Source: Chloroflexota bacterium
GTDB taxonomy: Bacteria > Chloroflexota > Anaerolineae > Aggregatilineales > Phototrophicaceae
DNA: 64,000 nt
Reading direction: 5' to 3'
Assembly (NCBI GenBank): GCA_026708115.1
Contig: JAPOVL010000025.1
Span: forward strand, 1-64,000
Shown: positions 1-8,271 of the stretch, piece after piece
How the letters are laid out: every line of letters begins with the position of its first letter
Position numbering within the stretch: the stretch's first letter is position 1
Notes under the pieces: generated by a model
The model's database searches: none
The model's input: the letters and a program-made list of their open reading frames with translations, nothing else
Told to the model about the DNA's origin: nothing
Translations under genes and position numbers: made by a program

Positions 1-1
1 C

Positions 2-424
2 GCCCTTGACTGGCTATCCAGCCTTGGTTGGGCTGTGGCTCACGGGCCGGACATCCCTCCCGACATGCCGGGCGCCGAACGGGTCAGCTACGAAGACGTT
101 GTGCTGGAATTGCGTCTTCGTGGCGCGCTTGATCGACTCAACCCCGATCTGCCAGTAGAAGCGCGGGACGATGCCTTTCGCAAATTCATGCGACTCGAAG
201 ACGCGATGTTGTAGGTGCCGAACCGTCATTTTCACCGTCTTCTTGTGGGTGGCGTGAAGGTTCCATACCGAGACCACGATGGAAACGAACGTTGGAAAGA
301 TGCACGAATTATCGATTATGAGTACGCCACCAACAACGACTGGCTGACTGTAAACCAGTTTACCGTAATGGAACGGCGGCGCCGACGCCGCGCAGATGTC
401 GTGCTATTCGTCAATGGCCTGCCG
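2..424 (+). pseudogene. HsdR (type I restriction subunit) N-terminal remnant
   Basis: Reading from base 2, the translation resembles the N-terminus of type I restriction subunit R: an ALDWL..LGW start, a GPDIPPD..GAER stretch, then after the stop NRHFHRLLVGGV and NNDWLTVNQFTV..RADVVLFVNGLP, which in HsdR leads into the nuclease domain. An in-frame TAG at 212-214 interrupts it. The frame continues unchanged on both sides, so this is a point nonsense mutation, not a frameshift. A GTG at 215 could restart but yields only a fragment. The nuclease core, helicase motors, and HsdM and HsdS partners are absent. The gene enters from the left window edge. I see it as a dead remnant; family assignment is by pattern recognition. 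Confidence 0.7.
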
Positions 425-700
425 AACGGGGTGGAAACTGCTGCGGTCAGGGTAACACAAGGTGTTCTCAAAAGCTGTGACGTGCTAATTGGAATGGATA
501 TTATCAACAAGGGTGATTTTGCAGTGACGAATCGAGGTGGCGTTACGATGTTGTCATTTCAAATGCCATCCTTAAATCATATCGACTTTGTGGAAATGCT
601 GGAAGAAAGAAAACGAAACGGCATTTGGCATCGACACATCGAAGAAACAATATTTCCGAAGACGCGCAACCTAGTCAGAGCCGCTCGGCGGCTGATTTAG
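425..700 (+). pseudogene. Retropepsin-like aspartic protease C-terminal remnant fused in frame to the HsdR fragment
   Basis: Immediately after the HsdR-like VNGLP the same frame changes character: PNGVE, AVRVTQGVLKSCDVLIGMDI and GDFAVTN, then a ..MLSFQMPS tail. This looks like the C-terminal half of a small bacterial clan AA (retropepsin-like) aspartic protease, where an ILG/LIGMD motif and GDFAVTN follow the catalytic region. The catalytic D-T/S-G portion expected upstream is missing. The join lies in the shared residues Leu-Pro-Asn-Gly, consistent with a deletion or illegitimate recombination at short homology. The base composition becomes more AT-rich after the join. Probably non-functional. 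Confidence 0.55.
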
Positions 701-767
701 ACGCTGTGATGATCGCTGCTCTGTGGCAAAATACCTTGAATTCTCTCGACCGCAAGGAGCAGCGACA

Positions 768-2405
768 GTGGCAATCAAAAGGGGCGGTGAAGCAGTTGTC
801 GATGCTTTGATCGCGCAGGGCATAGACACGCTCTTCGGTTTGCCCGGCATCCAGAACGACTGGCTTTACAACGCGCTATTCGACAAGCGCGACAAGATCA
901 AAGTCATCCACACGCGCCACGAGCAGGGCACGTCTTATATGGCGCTGGGTTATGCCCAGGCGACAGGCGAACCGGCTGTCTTCAACGTGGTGCCGGGACC
1001 CGGCATCTTGAACGCATCGGCCGGACTGGCCACGGCCTACTCGCTCAACGCCAAAGTCCTCTGCCTGACGGGCCAAATCCACAGCGCCAATATCGGCAAG
1101 GGCAAGGGCGACCTGCACGAGATCCCGCAGCAATCCGAAGTCTTGCGCGGATTGAGCAAGTGGTCGGATCTGGTTTTGCACCCCGCCGATGCCGGGCGCA
1201 AGGTCGCGCAGGCATTCTATGAGATGCACTCGGGGCGTCCGCGGCCGGCCGCATTGGAAGTGCCCCCGGATATATTGAAGATGCGCGCTGAAGTGCCCGA
1301 TGAGGCGCCGGTTTGGCAGCCCTTCTACGCGCCGGTTGACAGCGGCGCCATCGACGCGGCGGGGAAGTGGCTGGGACAAGCGAAACATCCCATGATCTTC
1401 GTCGGCGGAGGCGCGCAGGGCGTCAGCGCCGAGGTCAAGCAGCTGGCGGAGCTATTGCAGGCGCCGGTGGTCGCTTATCGCACCGGCCACGGGGTGCTCG
1501 ACAGCCGCCATTATCTCAGCTTGAAGAGCCCGGCATCTCACGAGTATTACAAGAAGACGGATGTTGTGCTGGCCGTCGGTTCGCATATGCGCATTCCCTT
1601 GAGCCGCTGGGGAACTGACGGCGACATGAAAGTCATCCGCATTGATGTCGACAGCGATGCCATGCGCCGCATTCAGAAACCGGATTTGCCAATTGTGGCG
1701 CGGGCGGAGGATGCGCTGCCGCCCTTGTTAAACGCGGTTGACAAGAACAACCGGAAACGGGAATCGCGGAAAGCGGAAATGCTGGCGCTCAAAGCGGCTT
1801 GGCGAGAAACCATCGCCTACCTCGAGCCGCAAAATACCTATCTGAGAATCTTGCGCGAGGAACTGGATGAAGACGGTATCTTCGTCGATGAGCTGACGCA
1901 AGTCGGTTATGCCGCGCGCATCAGCTTTCCGGTCTATAAACCGCGCAGCTTCATCAGCAGCGGCTATCAAGGGACCCTGGGCTACGGCTTCCCGACCGCA
2001 TTGGGCGCCAAGGTGGCGAAGCCGGACGCACCGGTGCTCTCGATTGCGGGCGATGGCGGCTTCATGTTCACGGTTCAGGAACTGGCGACCGCCGTTCAGC
2101 ACCGGATTCCGTTGGTGACGATCGTTTTCAACAATGACGCCTACGGCAACGTGCGCACGATGCAGATCCGCGATTATGAGGAGCGCGTGATCGCTACCGA
2201 TCTGCTCAATCCAGACTTCGTCAAGCTGGCGGAATCCTTCGGCGCCAACGCCTTCCGCGCGGAAACGGAGACTGAACTGCGGCGAGCGCTGCGCTATGGC
2301 TTCGCCAGCGACCTGCCGACGCTGATCGATGTGCCGATCGGCGAGACGCCCAGCATGGATCGCCTGCGCGACCAAGGCCGCATTCGCCCGCCACGGCAAG
2401 CATAA
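768..2405 (+). CDS. Thiamine-diphosphate-dependent enzyme, acetolactate synthase large-subunit-like
   Basis: 545 residues in the usual three-domain ThDP layout. The N-terminal PYR domain has the RHEQGTSYMALGYAQATG stretch with the conserved cofactor-activating Glu and the VVPGPG loop. A central Rossmann-like domain follows (MIFVGGGAQG). The C-terminal PP domain carries GDGGFMFTVQEL..NNDAYGN, the GDG-(X)n-NN ThDP/Mg site. I start at GTG 768 because AAGGAG lies eight bases upstream; an upstream in-frame GTG at 723 lacks a site. No regulatory small subunit or other ilv gene is nearby, so a catabolic or generic ThDP lyase/decarboxylase is as likely as acetolactate synthase. A P-loop gene follows after 9 bp, probably in the same operon. 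Confidence 0.85.
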   Translation: MAIKRGGEAVVDALIAQGIDTLFGLPGIQNDWLYNALFDKRDKIKVIHTRHEQGTSYMALGYAQATGEPAVFNVVPGPGILNASAGLATAYSLNAKVLCLTGQIHSANIGKGKGDLHEIPQQSEVLRGLSKWSDLVLHPADAGRKVAQAFYEMHSGRPRPAALEVPPDILKMRAEVPDEAPVWQPFYAPVDSGAIDAAGKWLGQAKHPMIFVGGGAQGVSAEVKQLAELLQAPVVAYRTGHGVLDSRHYLSLKSPASHEYYKKTDVVLAVGSHMRIPLSRWGTDGDMKVIRIDVDSDAMRRIQKPDLPIVARAEDALPPLLNAVDKNNRKRESRKAEMLALKAAWRETIAYLEPQNTYLRILREELDEDGIFVDELTQVGYAARISFPVYKPRSFISSGYQGTLGYGFPTALGAKVAKPDAPVLSIAGDGGFMFTVQELATAVQHRIPLVTIVFNNDAYGNVRTMQIRDYEERVIATDLLNPDFVKLAESFGANAFRAETETELRRALRYGFASDLPTLIDVPIGETPSMDRLRDQGRIRPPRQA

Positions 2406-2414
2406 GCCGCGCCT

Positions 2415-3260
2415 ATGCCAAAGACCATCTTGCCCGAAGAATCGCAGATCTATCGCTGCTTTGTTGATCTGATCGGCAGCGCGGATCGCGTCATATTCGC
2501 CGGATTGCCCGGCGTCGGCAAGAGTTTGCTGCTGCAGCAACTGACGCTGATGGCGCTGGACGCCGGGCGGGCCCCGCATCTCTTCCAATGGGACACGGCG
2601 CGGCAGCCCTTTGAGTCGCCGCGATTTCCGCTGGAACGGGGCGCGACGCATCCGATGGTGATCAAAGCGACGGGCGTTTGGCTGCGGGGGGCGCTCCTGG
2701 ACTGGGACAAAGCGCATTCGCACAGGGATGCCATCTTGATCGGAGAGGCGCCGCTAATCGGCGGCCGCTTCATGGAAATAGTACGCCGCGCGGACGATGA
2801 GGCCGAATCGCTGCTCGCCGACAGGCGCAGTCAATTCGTCTTGCCTGTGCCTTCGCGGCGGGTGCGCGCCCTCATCGAGCAGCGGCGCGAAGCGTCCATC
2901 GCCAATCCTGCGCACGAAAACGAAGCGCAGGACGCGCCGCCCGATCTCTTGCGCGCGCTCTGGCAAGATCTCTACCAGGTAGCTTTGCAGCTGGGCATTG
3001 TCGAGACCGGCGCGAATGACGCGCCGTATTCCCCGGAGATCTACGAGGCGGTTTATCGCCAGCTGCTGCGTCATCGACGGGTACGCGTTCTGGCAATTGA
3101 CGAGCCGCTGCGTCCGGTCGCTTCGGTTTACGATTTCGAGGCGGCGCTGCCGCAACTGATCGCCGATCGCGAGGGGGCGCAAGCCCTGCTGCGGGAAATA
3201 GAGGCGACGACATCAATCGCGCGGCTGCGACGCGACGCCGCCCGCTGGTACCAGCTTTGA
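2415..3260 (+). CDS. P-loop NTPase-like protein of unknown function
   Basis: 281 residues. A Walker A motif, GLPGVGKS, lies near residues 31-38 after a short strand (RVIFAG), followed by a helix rich in Leu. No convincing Walker B or signature follows; the rest is mixed alpha/beta with many Arg/Glu. A conserved-looking phrase is DAILIGEAPLIGGRF near residues 105-119, which could carry the Walker B role in a kinase-like fold. I do not recognise the family. It sits 9 bp downstream of the ThDP enzyme and converges on ridA with a 9-bp gap, so it is probably translated from the ThDP mRNA. Confidence 0.6.
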   Translation: MPKTILPEESQIYRCFVDLIGSADRVIFAGLPGVGKSLLLQQLTLMALDAGRAPHLFQWDTARQPFESPRFPLERGATHPMVIKATGVWLRGALLDWDKAHSHRDAILIGEAPLIGGRFMEIVRRADDEAESLLADRRSQFVLPVPSRRVRALIEQRREASIANPAHENEAQDAPPDLLRALWQDLYQVALQLGIVETGANDAPYSPEIYEAVYRQLLRHRRVRVLAIDEPLRPVASVYDFEAALPQLIADREGAQALLREIEATTSIARLRRDAARWYQL

Positions 3261-3269
3261 GCGCAGCGC

Positions 3270-3689
3270 TTAGGCCCGGTCATCCGGAATCACAGCGAAG
3301 ACGTCAATCTCGAAATCGGCATAGGGCTTGCCCAGCGCTTTGACAACGACGCCGGTGGAGCAGGGATAGACATCCGGCATGTGCTTTGCCAGCACCGGAT
3401 AGACCAGGTCGCGGTAACTGATGTCGGTGACGTAGGTGGTGATCTTGCAGATATCTTCCATGCGCGCGCCGGCCGCCTCGAGGATGATCTTGACGTTTTT
3501 CATGGCGTTGTCCGCCTGGGCCGCCGGGTCGCCCTCGCCCACGAAGGACGTGTTGTCCATCGTCAAGCCGGTCTGCCCTTCGACGAAGACCAGATTGCCG
3601 GCGCGCACCGCTTTGCAGGTGCGGTAGTCGATATCGGGGAAGATATTGCCGCCTTTGCTGGACTTGGGGAGAATCCGCTGATGCGCCAT
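3270..3689 (-). CDS. RidA family enamine/imine deaminase
   Basis: 139 residues, the normal length for RidA/YjgF proteins, which form trimers and hydrolyse reactive 2-aminoacrylate-type imines. Family features include VRAGNLVFVEGQTGL near residues 28-42, the DICKITTYVTD strand-helix region, and a C-terminal FEIDVFAV. The substrate-binding Arg seen in canonical RidA (in an R-x-x-V-E motif) is not evident, so substrate choice may differ. GGAGG lies six bases upstream of the ATG. Monocistronic and convergent with the P-loop gene. Confidence 0.85.
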   Translation of the reverse strand: MAHQRILPKSSKGGNIFPDIDYRTCKAVRAGNLVFVEGQTGLTMDNTSFVGEGDPAAQADNAMKNVKIILEAAGARMEDICKITTYVTDISYRDLVYPVLAKHMPDVYPCSTGVVVKALGKPYADFEIDVFAVIPDDRA

Positions 3690-3807
3690 GTGAAACCTCC
3701 AAAGGGAATTACTAGCAGTTCAGTGAGAGTAACATAGCCAGGAAGCAATCGACAACGAAACTGCGTTGTGGATCCATGAGTCGCTAACGCCTTTGCCGGG
3801 GATTGGC

Positions 3808-3813
3808 TATAAT
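3808..3813 (+). promoter_or_regulatory. Candidate -10 box (TATAAT) of the Gfo/Idh/MocA gene
   Basis: A perfect TATAAT preceded by TTGGC lies about 34 bases before the ATG at 3847. A GGGGAG ribosome site follows seven bases before the start. No convincing -35 hexamer is placed 16-18 bases upstream, so this rests on the -10 box and its position in a divergent gap. Confidence 0.4.
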
Positions 3814-3846
3814 CTGCGCGAGTGCCGGTGAAGAGGGGAGCGATTC

Positions 3847-5166
3847 ATGAAAGCGCGACAAACTTACGCGATTGTGGGCGCTGGATCGCGCGCGGACATG
3901 TACGTGAGCGCGACTGCAAAGACGTTTGCCCAGCGCGCCCAACTCGTTGGCATGTGCGACCTGAGCCAGACCCGCATGAGCTGGCACAACCGGCAACTGC
4001 GGCAGAAGGGCGCGAGCCCCGTGCCCGCTTATCACGCCGAGGACTTCGACGCCATGATCGCCGAAACCAAACCAGATACGGTGATCGTGAGCACGATGGA
4101 TTCCTGGCATCATCATTACATTGTGCGGGCGATGGAAGGCGGCTGCGATGTCATTTGCGAGAAGCCGCTGACTACAACGCTGGACAAGTTGCGGTCTATA
4201 TATGACGCGATTGAACGAACGGGCCGCTCGCTGCGCGTGACCTTCAATTACCGTTATGCGCCGGCCTTCACGCGTTTTCGTCAACTGGTCATGGAAGGGG
4301 CGGTCGGGCAGCCGCTGGCGGTGGACTTTTCCTGGGTGCTGGATACCAGCCATGGCGCCGATTACTTCCGGCGCTGGCACCGGGAAAAGGAAAACAGCGG
4401 CGGATTGCTGGTTCACAAGGCGACGCACCACTTTGACCTGGTCAACTGGTGGATCAATTCTTATCCCCAGCGCGTCTTCGCTTTGGGGGAACTCAAGTTT
4501 TATGGCGAGGCGAACGCGGCGGCGCGGGGCGAGCAATACAGCTATGCGCGCTATACCGGCGCCGGCGCGGCGCGGGAGGATCCCTTCGCCCTGTTCCTCG
4601 ATCAGAAAGCGGCCTTTAGGGGTTTGTACCTGGATGCCGAAGAGGAGACGGGCTACATCCGCGACCGCAACGTCTTTGGGGAAGCGATCAGCGCTGAAGA
4701 TACGATGGCGGTCACGGCGCGCTATCAGAATGGCGTATTGCTGTCTTATTGCCTGGTCGCCTATGCGCCCTGGGAAGGCTTGCGCGTCGCCATCACCGGG
4801 ACGCGCGGGCGCATTGAACTGGATGTGACCGAGAACGTGACGCATTTGCAGGCCGATAGCGAATCGGCCGCGGCCAGCAAGGGACCGTTCAAGCGGACGC
4901 AGATCCGCGCCTTCCCCATGTTCGGGGAGCCCTACGAGGTGAAGGTTCCCGCGGGCAAAGGCGGGCATGGCGGGGCCGATCCCCTGATGCTCGAAGATAT
5001 CTTCGCGGCGGGCGGGCGGCCCGACCCCTATCGACGGGCGGCGTCGGACATTGACGGGGCGGCGTCGGTGCTGGTCGGCATCGCAGCCAATATGTCGATC
5101 GAAAGCGGCGCGATGATCGAGATCAGCGATTTGTTCGATCTGCCTCCTGGCCCGGTATCGGACTGA
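3847..5166 (+). CDS. Gfo/Idh/MocA family NAD(P)-dependent sugar oxidoreductase
   Basis: 439 residues, within the family range. The N-terminal Rossmann domain starts [13 protein letters not shown] (dinucleotide loop), followed by [15 protein letters not shown] and the hallmark [12 protein letters not shown], whose Lys is the catalytic/cofactor-contact residue. The C-terminal substrate domain has [18 protein letters not shown], with the His pair expected in the active site. It is probably cytosolic oxidation or isomerisation of a sugar, inositol or sugar acid. An aldo/keto reductase and a UxuA-like enzyme lie downstream on the opposite strand, which fits sugar catabolism. The exact substrate cannot be read from sequence. 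Confidence 0.85.
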   Translation: MKARQTYAIVGAGSRADMYVSATAKTFAQRAQLVGMCDLSQTRMSWHNRQLRQKGASPVPAYHAEDFDAMIAETKPDTVIVSTMDSWHHHYIVRAMEGGCDVICEKPLTTTLDKLRSIYDAIERTGRSLRVTFNYRYAPAFTRFRQLVMEGAVGQPLAVDFSWVLDTSHGADYFRRWHREKENSGGLLVHKATHHFDLVNWWINSYPQRVFALGELKFYGEANAAARGEQYSYARYTGAGAAREDPFALFLDQKAAFRGLYLDAEEETGYIRDRNVFGEAISAEDTMAVTARYQNGVLLSYCLVAYAPWEGLRVAITGTRGRIELDVTENVTHLQADSESAAASKGPFKRTQIRAFPMFGEPYEVKVPAGKGGHGGADPLMLEDIFAAGGRPDPYRRAASDIDGAASVLVGIAANMSIESGAMIEISDLFDLPPGPVSD

Positions 5167-5218
5167 GGCCCGAGGGCGGAACGGCTCGCCCTTGTGAGAA
5201 TCCAGGGACAGAAGTAGC

Positions 5219-6214
5219 TCAACGATAACGCGAATCCTGGCCGACGCCCCACATATCGGGGTCGGGACCGAGCACCGCTTTGAGATCGGCAGTGGCCTGA
5301 TCCAGGCGCGCCACCGTCTCGTCCGAGAGCGACAGGCTCCCCGCGATCAAGTTGCTGTTGACCTGTTGCCGGTTGCGCGCGCCAGCCAGCACCGAGCTGA
5401 CGGCCGGTTTGTGCAGCAGCCAGGCCAGGGCCACATGCACCATGGCTTGATTGATGTCGGCGCAGATCTCGCGTATGGCGTCGACGGCCGCGAAGGTCTC
5501 GTTTTCAAAGCCGGGCGTGCCGTGGCGGGAATCGCGCCGGTCGCCGCGGAAGTGCCGCGTCCGGGTGCGGGAGAAGGGCATCTCGTCGGCGTTTCGATAT
5601 CTGTCCGTCAGCAGGGCCTGATTGAGCGGGCTGTAGGGCAGGATGCTGATATTCTCCGCGACGCATTGGGGCTGCACCTCGAACTCGATGGCGCGCCACA
5701 AGAGACTGTAGGGCAATTGATTGGCGTCGTAACGTCCGCATTGCAGCATGTCGGGCATGTCGCGGGTCCCGAAGTTGCTGACGCCGATGGCGCGGATCTT
5801 GCCCTCGCTCTGCAGCGCCAGGAGGGTATCCATCGTGTCTGCGAAGGGGATGTCGTGGTTGGGCCAATGCACCTGATAGAGGTCGATGTAGTCGGTGCCC
5901 AGGCGCCCCAGGCTGCGCTAGAAGGCGGCGCGGATGTCGTCGGGCGCCAGGTTTTTCTGGCTGACTTTGCTGGCGATGACGGCTTCGGCGCGGCGGCCTT
6001 GCAGGGCGCGTCCCAGCATGCGTTCGGAATAGCCATCGCCATAGCCCTCGGCGGTGTCAAAGAGATTGATGCCGACATCCAGGGCGCAGTGCACGGCGTC
6101 GATGGTGTCTGCTTCGTCTTGCGCTCCCCAGTATTCGCCGCCGACGATGCCCCAAAAGCCGACGCCGATGGGCGAGACCATCAGCGAGCTATTTCCCAGT
6201 TGTCGCAATTGCAT
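5219..6214 (-). pseudogene. Aldo/keto reductase interrupted by an in-frame amber codon
   Basis: The two halves form one frame of about 330 codons. 6214-5921 gives MQLRQLGNSSLMVSPIGVG and LFDTAEGYGDGYSE (active-site Asp/Tyr) plus the Lys of VIASKVS. A TAG at 5920-5918 follows IRAAF, then the frame resumes as RSLGRLGTDYIDLYQVHWPN and continues through IGVSNF to the C-terminal NADPH-binding SSVLAGARN region. No base is gained or lost, so one substitution (for example GAG to TAG in the usual EESL.RLGTDYIDL context) explains it. It could be a recent pseudogene, a sequencing error or a read-through site; most other genes here use TAG as a normal stop. It lies 23 bp downstream of the UxuA-like gene and is probably co-transcribed with it. 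Confidence 0.8.
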
Positions 6215-6237
6215 GAAGCGGGTCCTTTCCTGAGTAG

Positions 6238-7233
6238 CTAGTGGGCGCCGAGTTCGTCTTCGGCGCGTTCGATCAAGGCGCGCATATATGCTATGGCATA
6301 GGCGGTACCCGCGCCAAGATGGAAATCGCCGGCGAATTCGGGGGTGTGATCGAGGATCATGGTGCCGTCGTAGCCGGAGGCCACGAATGCTTTCATGGCC
6401 GCGTACATATCGAAATAGCCATTGTCCAGGAAGGTTTCTGTGAAGACGGGCTGGGGCGCGCTGACGTTGCGGAAGTGGGCGATGAAGATGCGCTTTTGGG
6501 CGGCGAAGTCATGGATTGAGGCGAGCATATCGCCGAAGTTCGCGCCGCCTTCCAGCCAGCAGCCGGTGCAAAATTCCATGCCGAGCATAGGGCTATCGGC
6601 GATGGCGAAGGCGCGCTCGTAGCGGGCGCGGCTGTTGATCAAACAAGGGATGCCGCCCAGGGCGTCGGTGGGCGGGTCGTTGGGATGCATGGAAAGGCGC
6701 ACGCCGCAGGCTTCGGCAACGGGCACGACGGCGCGCATGAAATATGCGAAGTTCGCCCATAATTCATCCAAGCTGTACTCGCGATCGTGGGTGAAGGATT
6801 GCGATTTGAGTCCGGCGAGATCGACATGGCGGGCTTTGGCGAAGCGGCTCTGGCTTGGGGCGGAGCTCCAGACCTGGTCCGGCTCCCAGGTGAAGGTAGT
6901 GGTTCCGATGCCGGCTCGGCCGAGGTCGCGCAGCATTTGCGCGAAGCGGGCGATGTCGTCGTCGCGGCCCGGCAAACCCAGATGAATGCGCGGGGACTTG
7001 CCAAGATTGAGATTGCCGACGTTGTAGAGCGTGAGGCCGGCGCGGGCCACCCGGTCGACCAGCGACGTCATATAGTCGTAGTTCGTGAGTTCGTCCGGCA
7101 GCCAGGTATAACAGTGGCTGAGACCCAGCTGGCGCAAGAAGGTCAACTCGTCGTCCTGCGGGCGCGGATTGATCCAGGCTGACAGTTTGATCTGCGATTC
7201 TACGCGCTGTTGCGCGCGGCCTACACGTGCCAT
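6238..7233 (-). CDS. Mannonate dehydratase (UxuA)-like TIM-barrel protein
   Basis: 331 residues. The barrel pattern includes LGLSHCYTWLPDE, GLTLYNVGNLN, GVRLSMHPNDPP with the metal-site His/Asp typical of UxuA, LGMEFCTGCWLEGG, IFIAHFRNVS and GTMILDHTPEF. UxuA removes water from D-mannonate to give 2-keto-3-deoxygluconate. The protein is shorter than E. coli UxuA and may act on another sugar acid, so I give no symbol. The start at 7233 has GGAGG ten bases upstream, and a sigma70-type promoter lies just before it; this rules out the in-frame upstream ATG at 7344. The interrupted aldo/keto reductase follows in the same direction. Confidence 0.75.
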   Translation of the reverse strand: MARVGRAQQRVESQIKLSAWINPRPQDDELTFLRQLGLSHCYTWLPDELTNYDYMTSLVDRVARAGLTLYNVGNLNLGKSPRIHLGLPGRDDDIARFAQMLRDLGRAGIGTTTFTWEPDQVWSSAPSQSRFAKARHVDLAGLKSQSFTHDREYSLDELWANFAYFMRAVVPVAEACGVRLSMHPNDPPTDALGGIPCLINSRARYERAFAIADSPMLGMEFCTGCWLEGGANFGDMLASIHDFAAQKRIFIAHFRNVSAPQPVFTETFLDNGYFDMYAAMKAFVASGYDGTMILDHTPEFAGDFHLGAGTAYAIAYMRALIERAEDELGAH

Positions 7234-7267
7234 GTTGGAGGCCTCCAGAATTGAAACGGGAAGTGCG

Positions 7268-7296
7268 ATTATAGGCGCATATCGTCCCGCGCCCAA
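7268..7296 (-). promoter_or_regulatory. Sigma70-type promoter of the UxuA-like gene
   Basis: On the minus strand TTGGGC (7296-7291), a 17-base spacer and a perfect TATAAT (7273-7268). The predicted start near 7261 gives a 28-base leader containing the GGAGG site for the gene at 7233. Confidence 0.6.
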
Positions 7297-7388
7297 GCCC
7301 GCGCCGCCGGGCGATGCGGCATTTTGTACTGAAACGGTGTCCACAAGATGTCCCTAAAATACCCATAAAACGCGCCTTTTTTGGCAAG

Positions 7389-7411
7389 TGTATAGATACA
7401 GTATCTATACA
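7389..7411. promoter_or_regulatory. Perfect 23-bp palindrome, probable operator
   Basis: TGTATAGATAC, a central A, then GTATCTATACA: 11-base arms that match perfectly. Each half contains GTAT-NN-ATAC, which is itself a dyad, so the site is two abutting palindromes one base apart. It lies about 93 bp upstream of the -35 box of the UxuA-like gene. GntR- or LacI-type dimers bind sites of this shape, but no regulator gene is adjacent. Confidence 0.55.
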
Positions 7412-7515
7412 TGGGGAGGGGGTACCCCCTGCCCGGATTTGGCGGGCAGGCGGGCGGCTTGGTCGAGGAGATTGCGGGCTTCGATTTTGGCATTGAGGGT
7501 GTCGGCTGTGGGCAT
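7405..7515 (-). pseudogene. Possible truncated gene start (36 codons)
   Basis: ATG at 7515, with GGAG ten bases upstream, opens MPTADTLNAKIEARNLLDQAA, which reads like a normal soluble N-terminus. It then meets a proline-rich stretch from a G/C run and stops at a TAG inside the palindrome. It may be the 5' remnant of a gene deleted when the repeats accumulated, or a short leader peptide. I do not recognise the family. Confidence 0.25.
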
Positions 7516-7627
7516 GGCCTGTGTTCTCCATTTGTTTGCGTTGTGAGGGAATCATAGCACGTATATTCTATGTGTCACGGTTATTTGGATTTTTTCTTAG
7601 CCCTCCCCCCAGCCCCCTCTCCCACAA

Positions 7628-7800
7628 CTGAGGACATGACAGGTTTTAACTTGGCGGAATACCGCTGCAAAACTTGTAATTTCTGTGGCGATTTCGGGCG
7701 ACTCACAGAGTCGCCCCTACAATTTTCGCCCAATAAGATGCTTGTGATCGTTGTCCTGTCGCTTTCATAGCCAATCGGATCAAAGCTGTCATGTCCTCAG
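7628..7800. mobile_element. 173-bp MITE-like element with perfect terminal inverted repeats
   Basis: Ends are CTGAGGACATGACAG (7628-7642) and its exact reverse complement (7786-7800). It is flanked by a perfect 10-bp direct duplication, TCTCCCACAA, at 7618-7627 and 7801-7810. The interior encodes no transposase and contains an R3 hairpin (7696-7716). A 10-bp duplication recalls IS4-group transposition, but no parent element is in the window. Confidence 0.85.
7696..7716. repeat. R3 hairpin (GGGCGACTC / GAGTCGCCC)
   Basis: Nine-base perfect stem with an ACA loop, followed by CCTACAA. An identical copy with the same flank lies at 52827-52847. Here it is inside the MITE-like element. Confidence 0.7.
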
Positions 7801-7813
7801 TCTCCCACAAGGG

Positions 7814-7832
7814 GTGCGCGTAGACACTGCAC
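7814..7832. repeat. R2 copy, stem GTGC/GCAC
   Basis: GTGC, invariant core GCGTAGACACT, GCAC. It is nested inside the R1 copy. Confidence 0.7.
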
Positions 7833-8062
7833 TACGAGAGAGGGAGCGCGTTTGGCGGGATTGGGATTAGATCGAGAAGATTCGCTACAGATGAGATTTT
7901 TTCGCGTTTTTTTGTTGGTGCTGCTGAGGCACAGAGAGATATTTTCGCCACAAAGACACAAAAGTAAGTGCAAGTAAGTTATGCAATAAAGTGAGCCTTG
8001 TGGGGGCGACCAATCTGGTCACCCGCTGTCGCTGTGACTTGCGGTTTCGGGCGACCCGGCGC

Positions 8063-8135
8063 CGCGCGTAGGGCGCGTAGGGCGTGTAGGGCGCGTAGAC
8101 ACTGCCCGCCGACACTGCCCGCCGACACAGCGGGT
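8063..8135. repeat. R2 copy, stem GGGC/GCCC, with expanded flanking units
   Basis: Four near-perfect tandem 9-mers (GGCGCGTAG type, 8063-8098) lead into GGGC-GCGTAGACACT-GCCC (8089-8107). This is followed by further GACACTGCCCGCC units. The left and right units stay complementary (GGGC to GCCC). The following TCGCCCCTAC belongs to R3/R4. Confidence 0.7.
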
Positions 8136-8140
8136 CGGTC

Positions 8141-8192
8141 GCCCCTACCGACGACTGTTATTTTGGAGCTGCACAACTTAGTCGATCCTACT
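8141..8192. repeat. R4 dispersed repeat, copy 1
   Basis: GCCCCTACCGACGACTGTTA followed by TTTTGGAGCTGCACAACTTA and then CTACTA. It matches 13381-13432 at most positions, including the TTATTTTGGAG core. No coding role is seen. Confidence 0.6.
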
Positions 8193-8271
8193 AAGAACAC
8201 GAAGGTTTTTTGCCACCGAGGGGCGGATGATGAAATTGCGGGGATTGGCTGGGCCGGAAGCGGGAGTATTA

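Larger units (their letters stand above)
7597..7850. repeat. R1 palindromic repeat carrying nested R2 and a MITE
   Basis: R1 (C-rich arm, short spacer, G-rich arm) begins with CCCTCCCCCCAGCCCCCTCT, is interrupted by a MITE-like element at 7628-7800, resumes as CTCCCACAAGGGG, contains an R2 copy at 7814-7828 and closes with the GAGAGAGGGAG arm. The order of events is readable: R1 first, then the two insertions. The wider gap 7234-8338 contains no other supported gene. Confidence 0.6.

Noticed and set aside
1728..2723. Long antisense frame opposite the ThDP enzyme
   Set aside because: Composition is typical of an antisense shadow, and the opposite strand has clear ThDP motifs.
5167..5200. Terminator between 5166 and 5219
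   Set aside because: AGGGCG/CGCCCT can pair but there is no T run on either strand.
5219..6214. Recoded (pyrrolysine or similar) amber in the aldo/keto reductase
   Set aside because: TAG ends many intact genes here and no pyl genes or suppressor tRNA were seen; kept only as a check.
7234..7344. Upstream extension of the UxuA-like frame to 7344
   Set aside because: A TATAAT promoter with 17-base spacing lies inside it, and the ATG at 7233 has a good ribosome site.
8063..8135. CRISPR-like array
   Set aside because: The tandem units are 9-13 bases with no spacers and no cas genes; they are R2 expansions.
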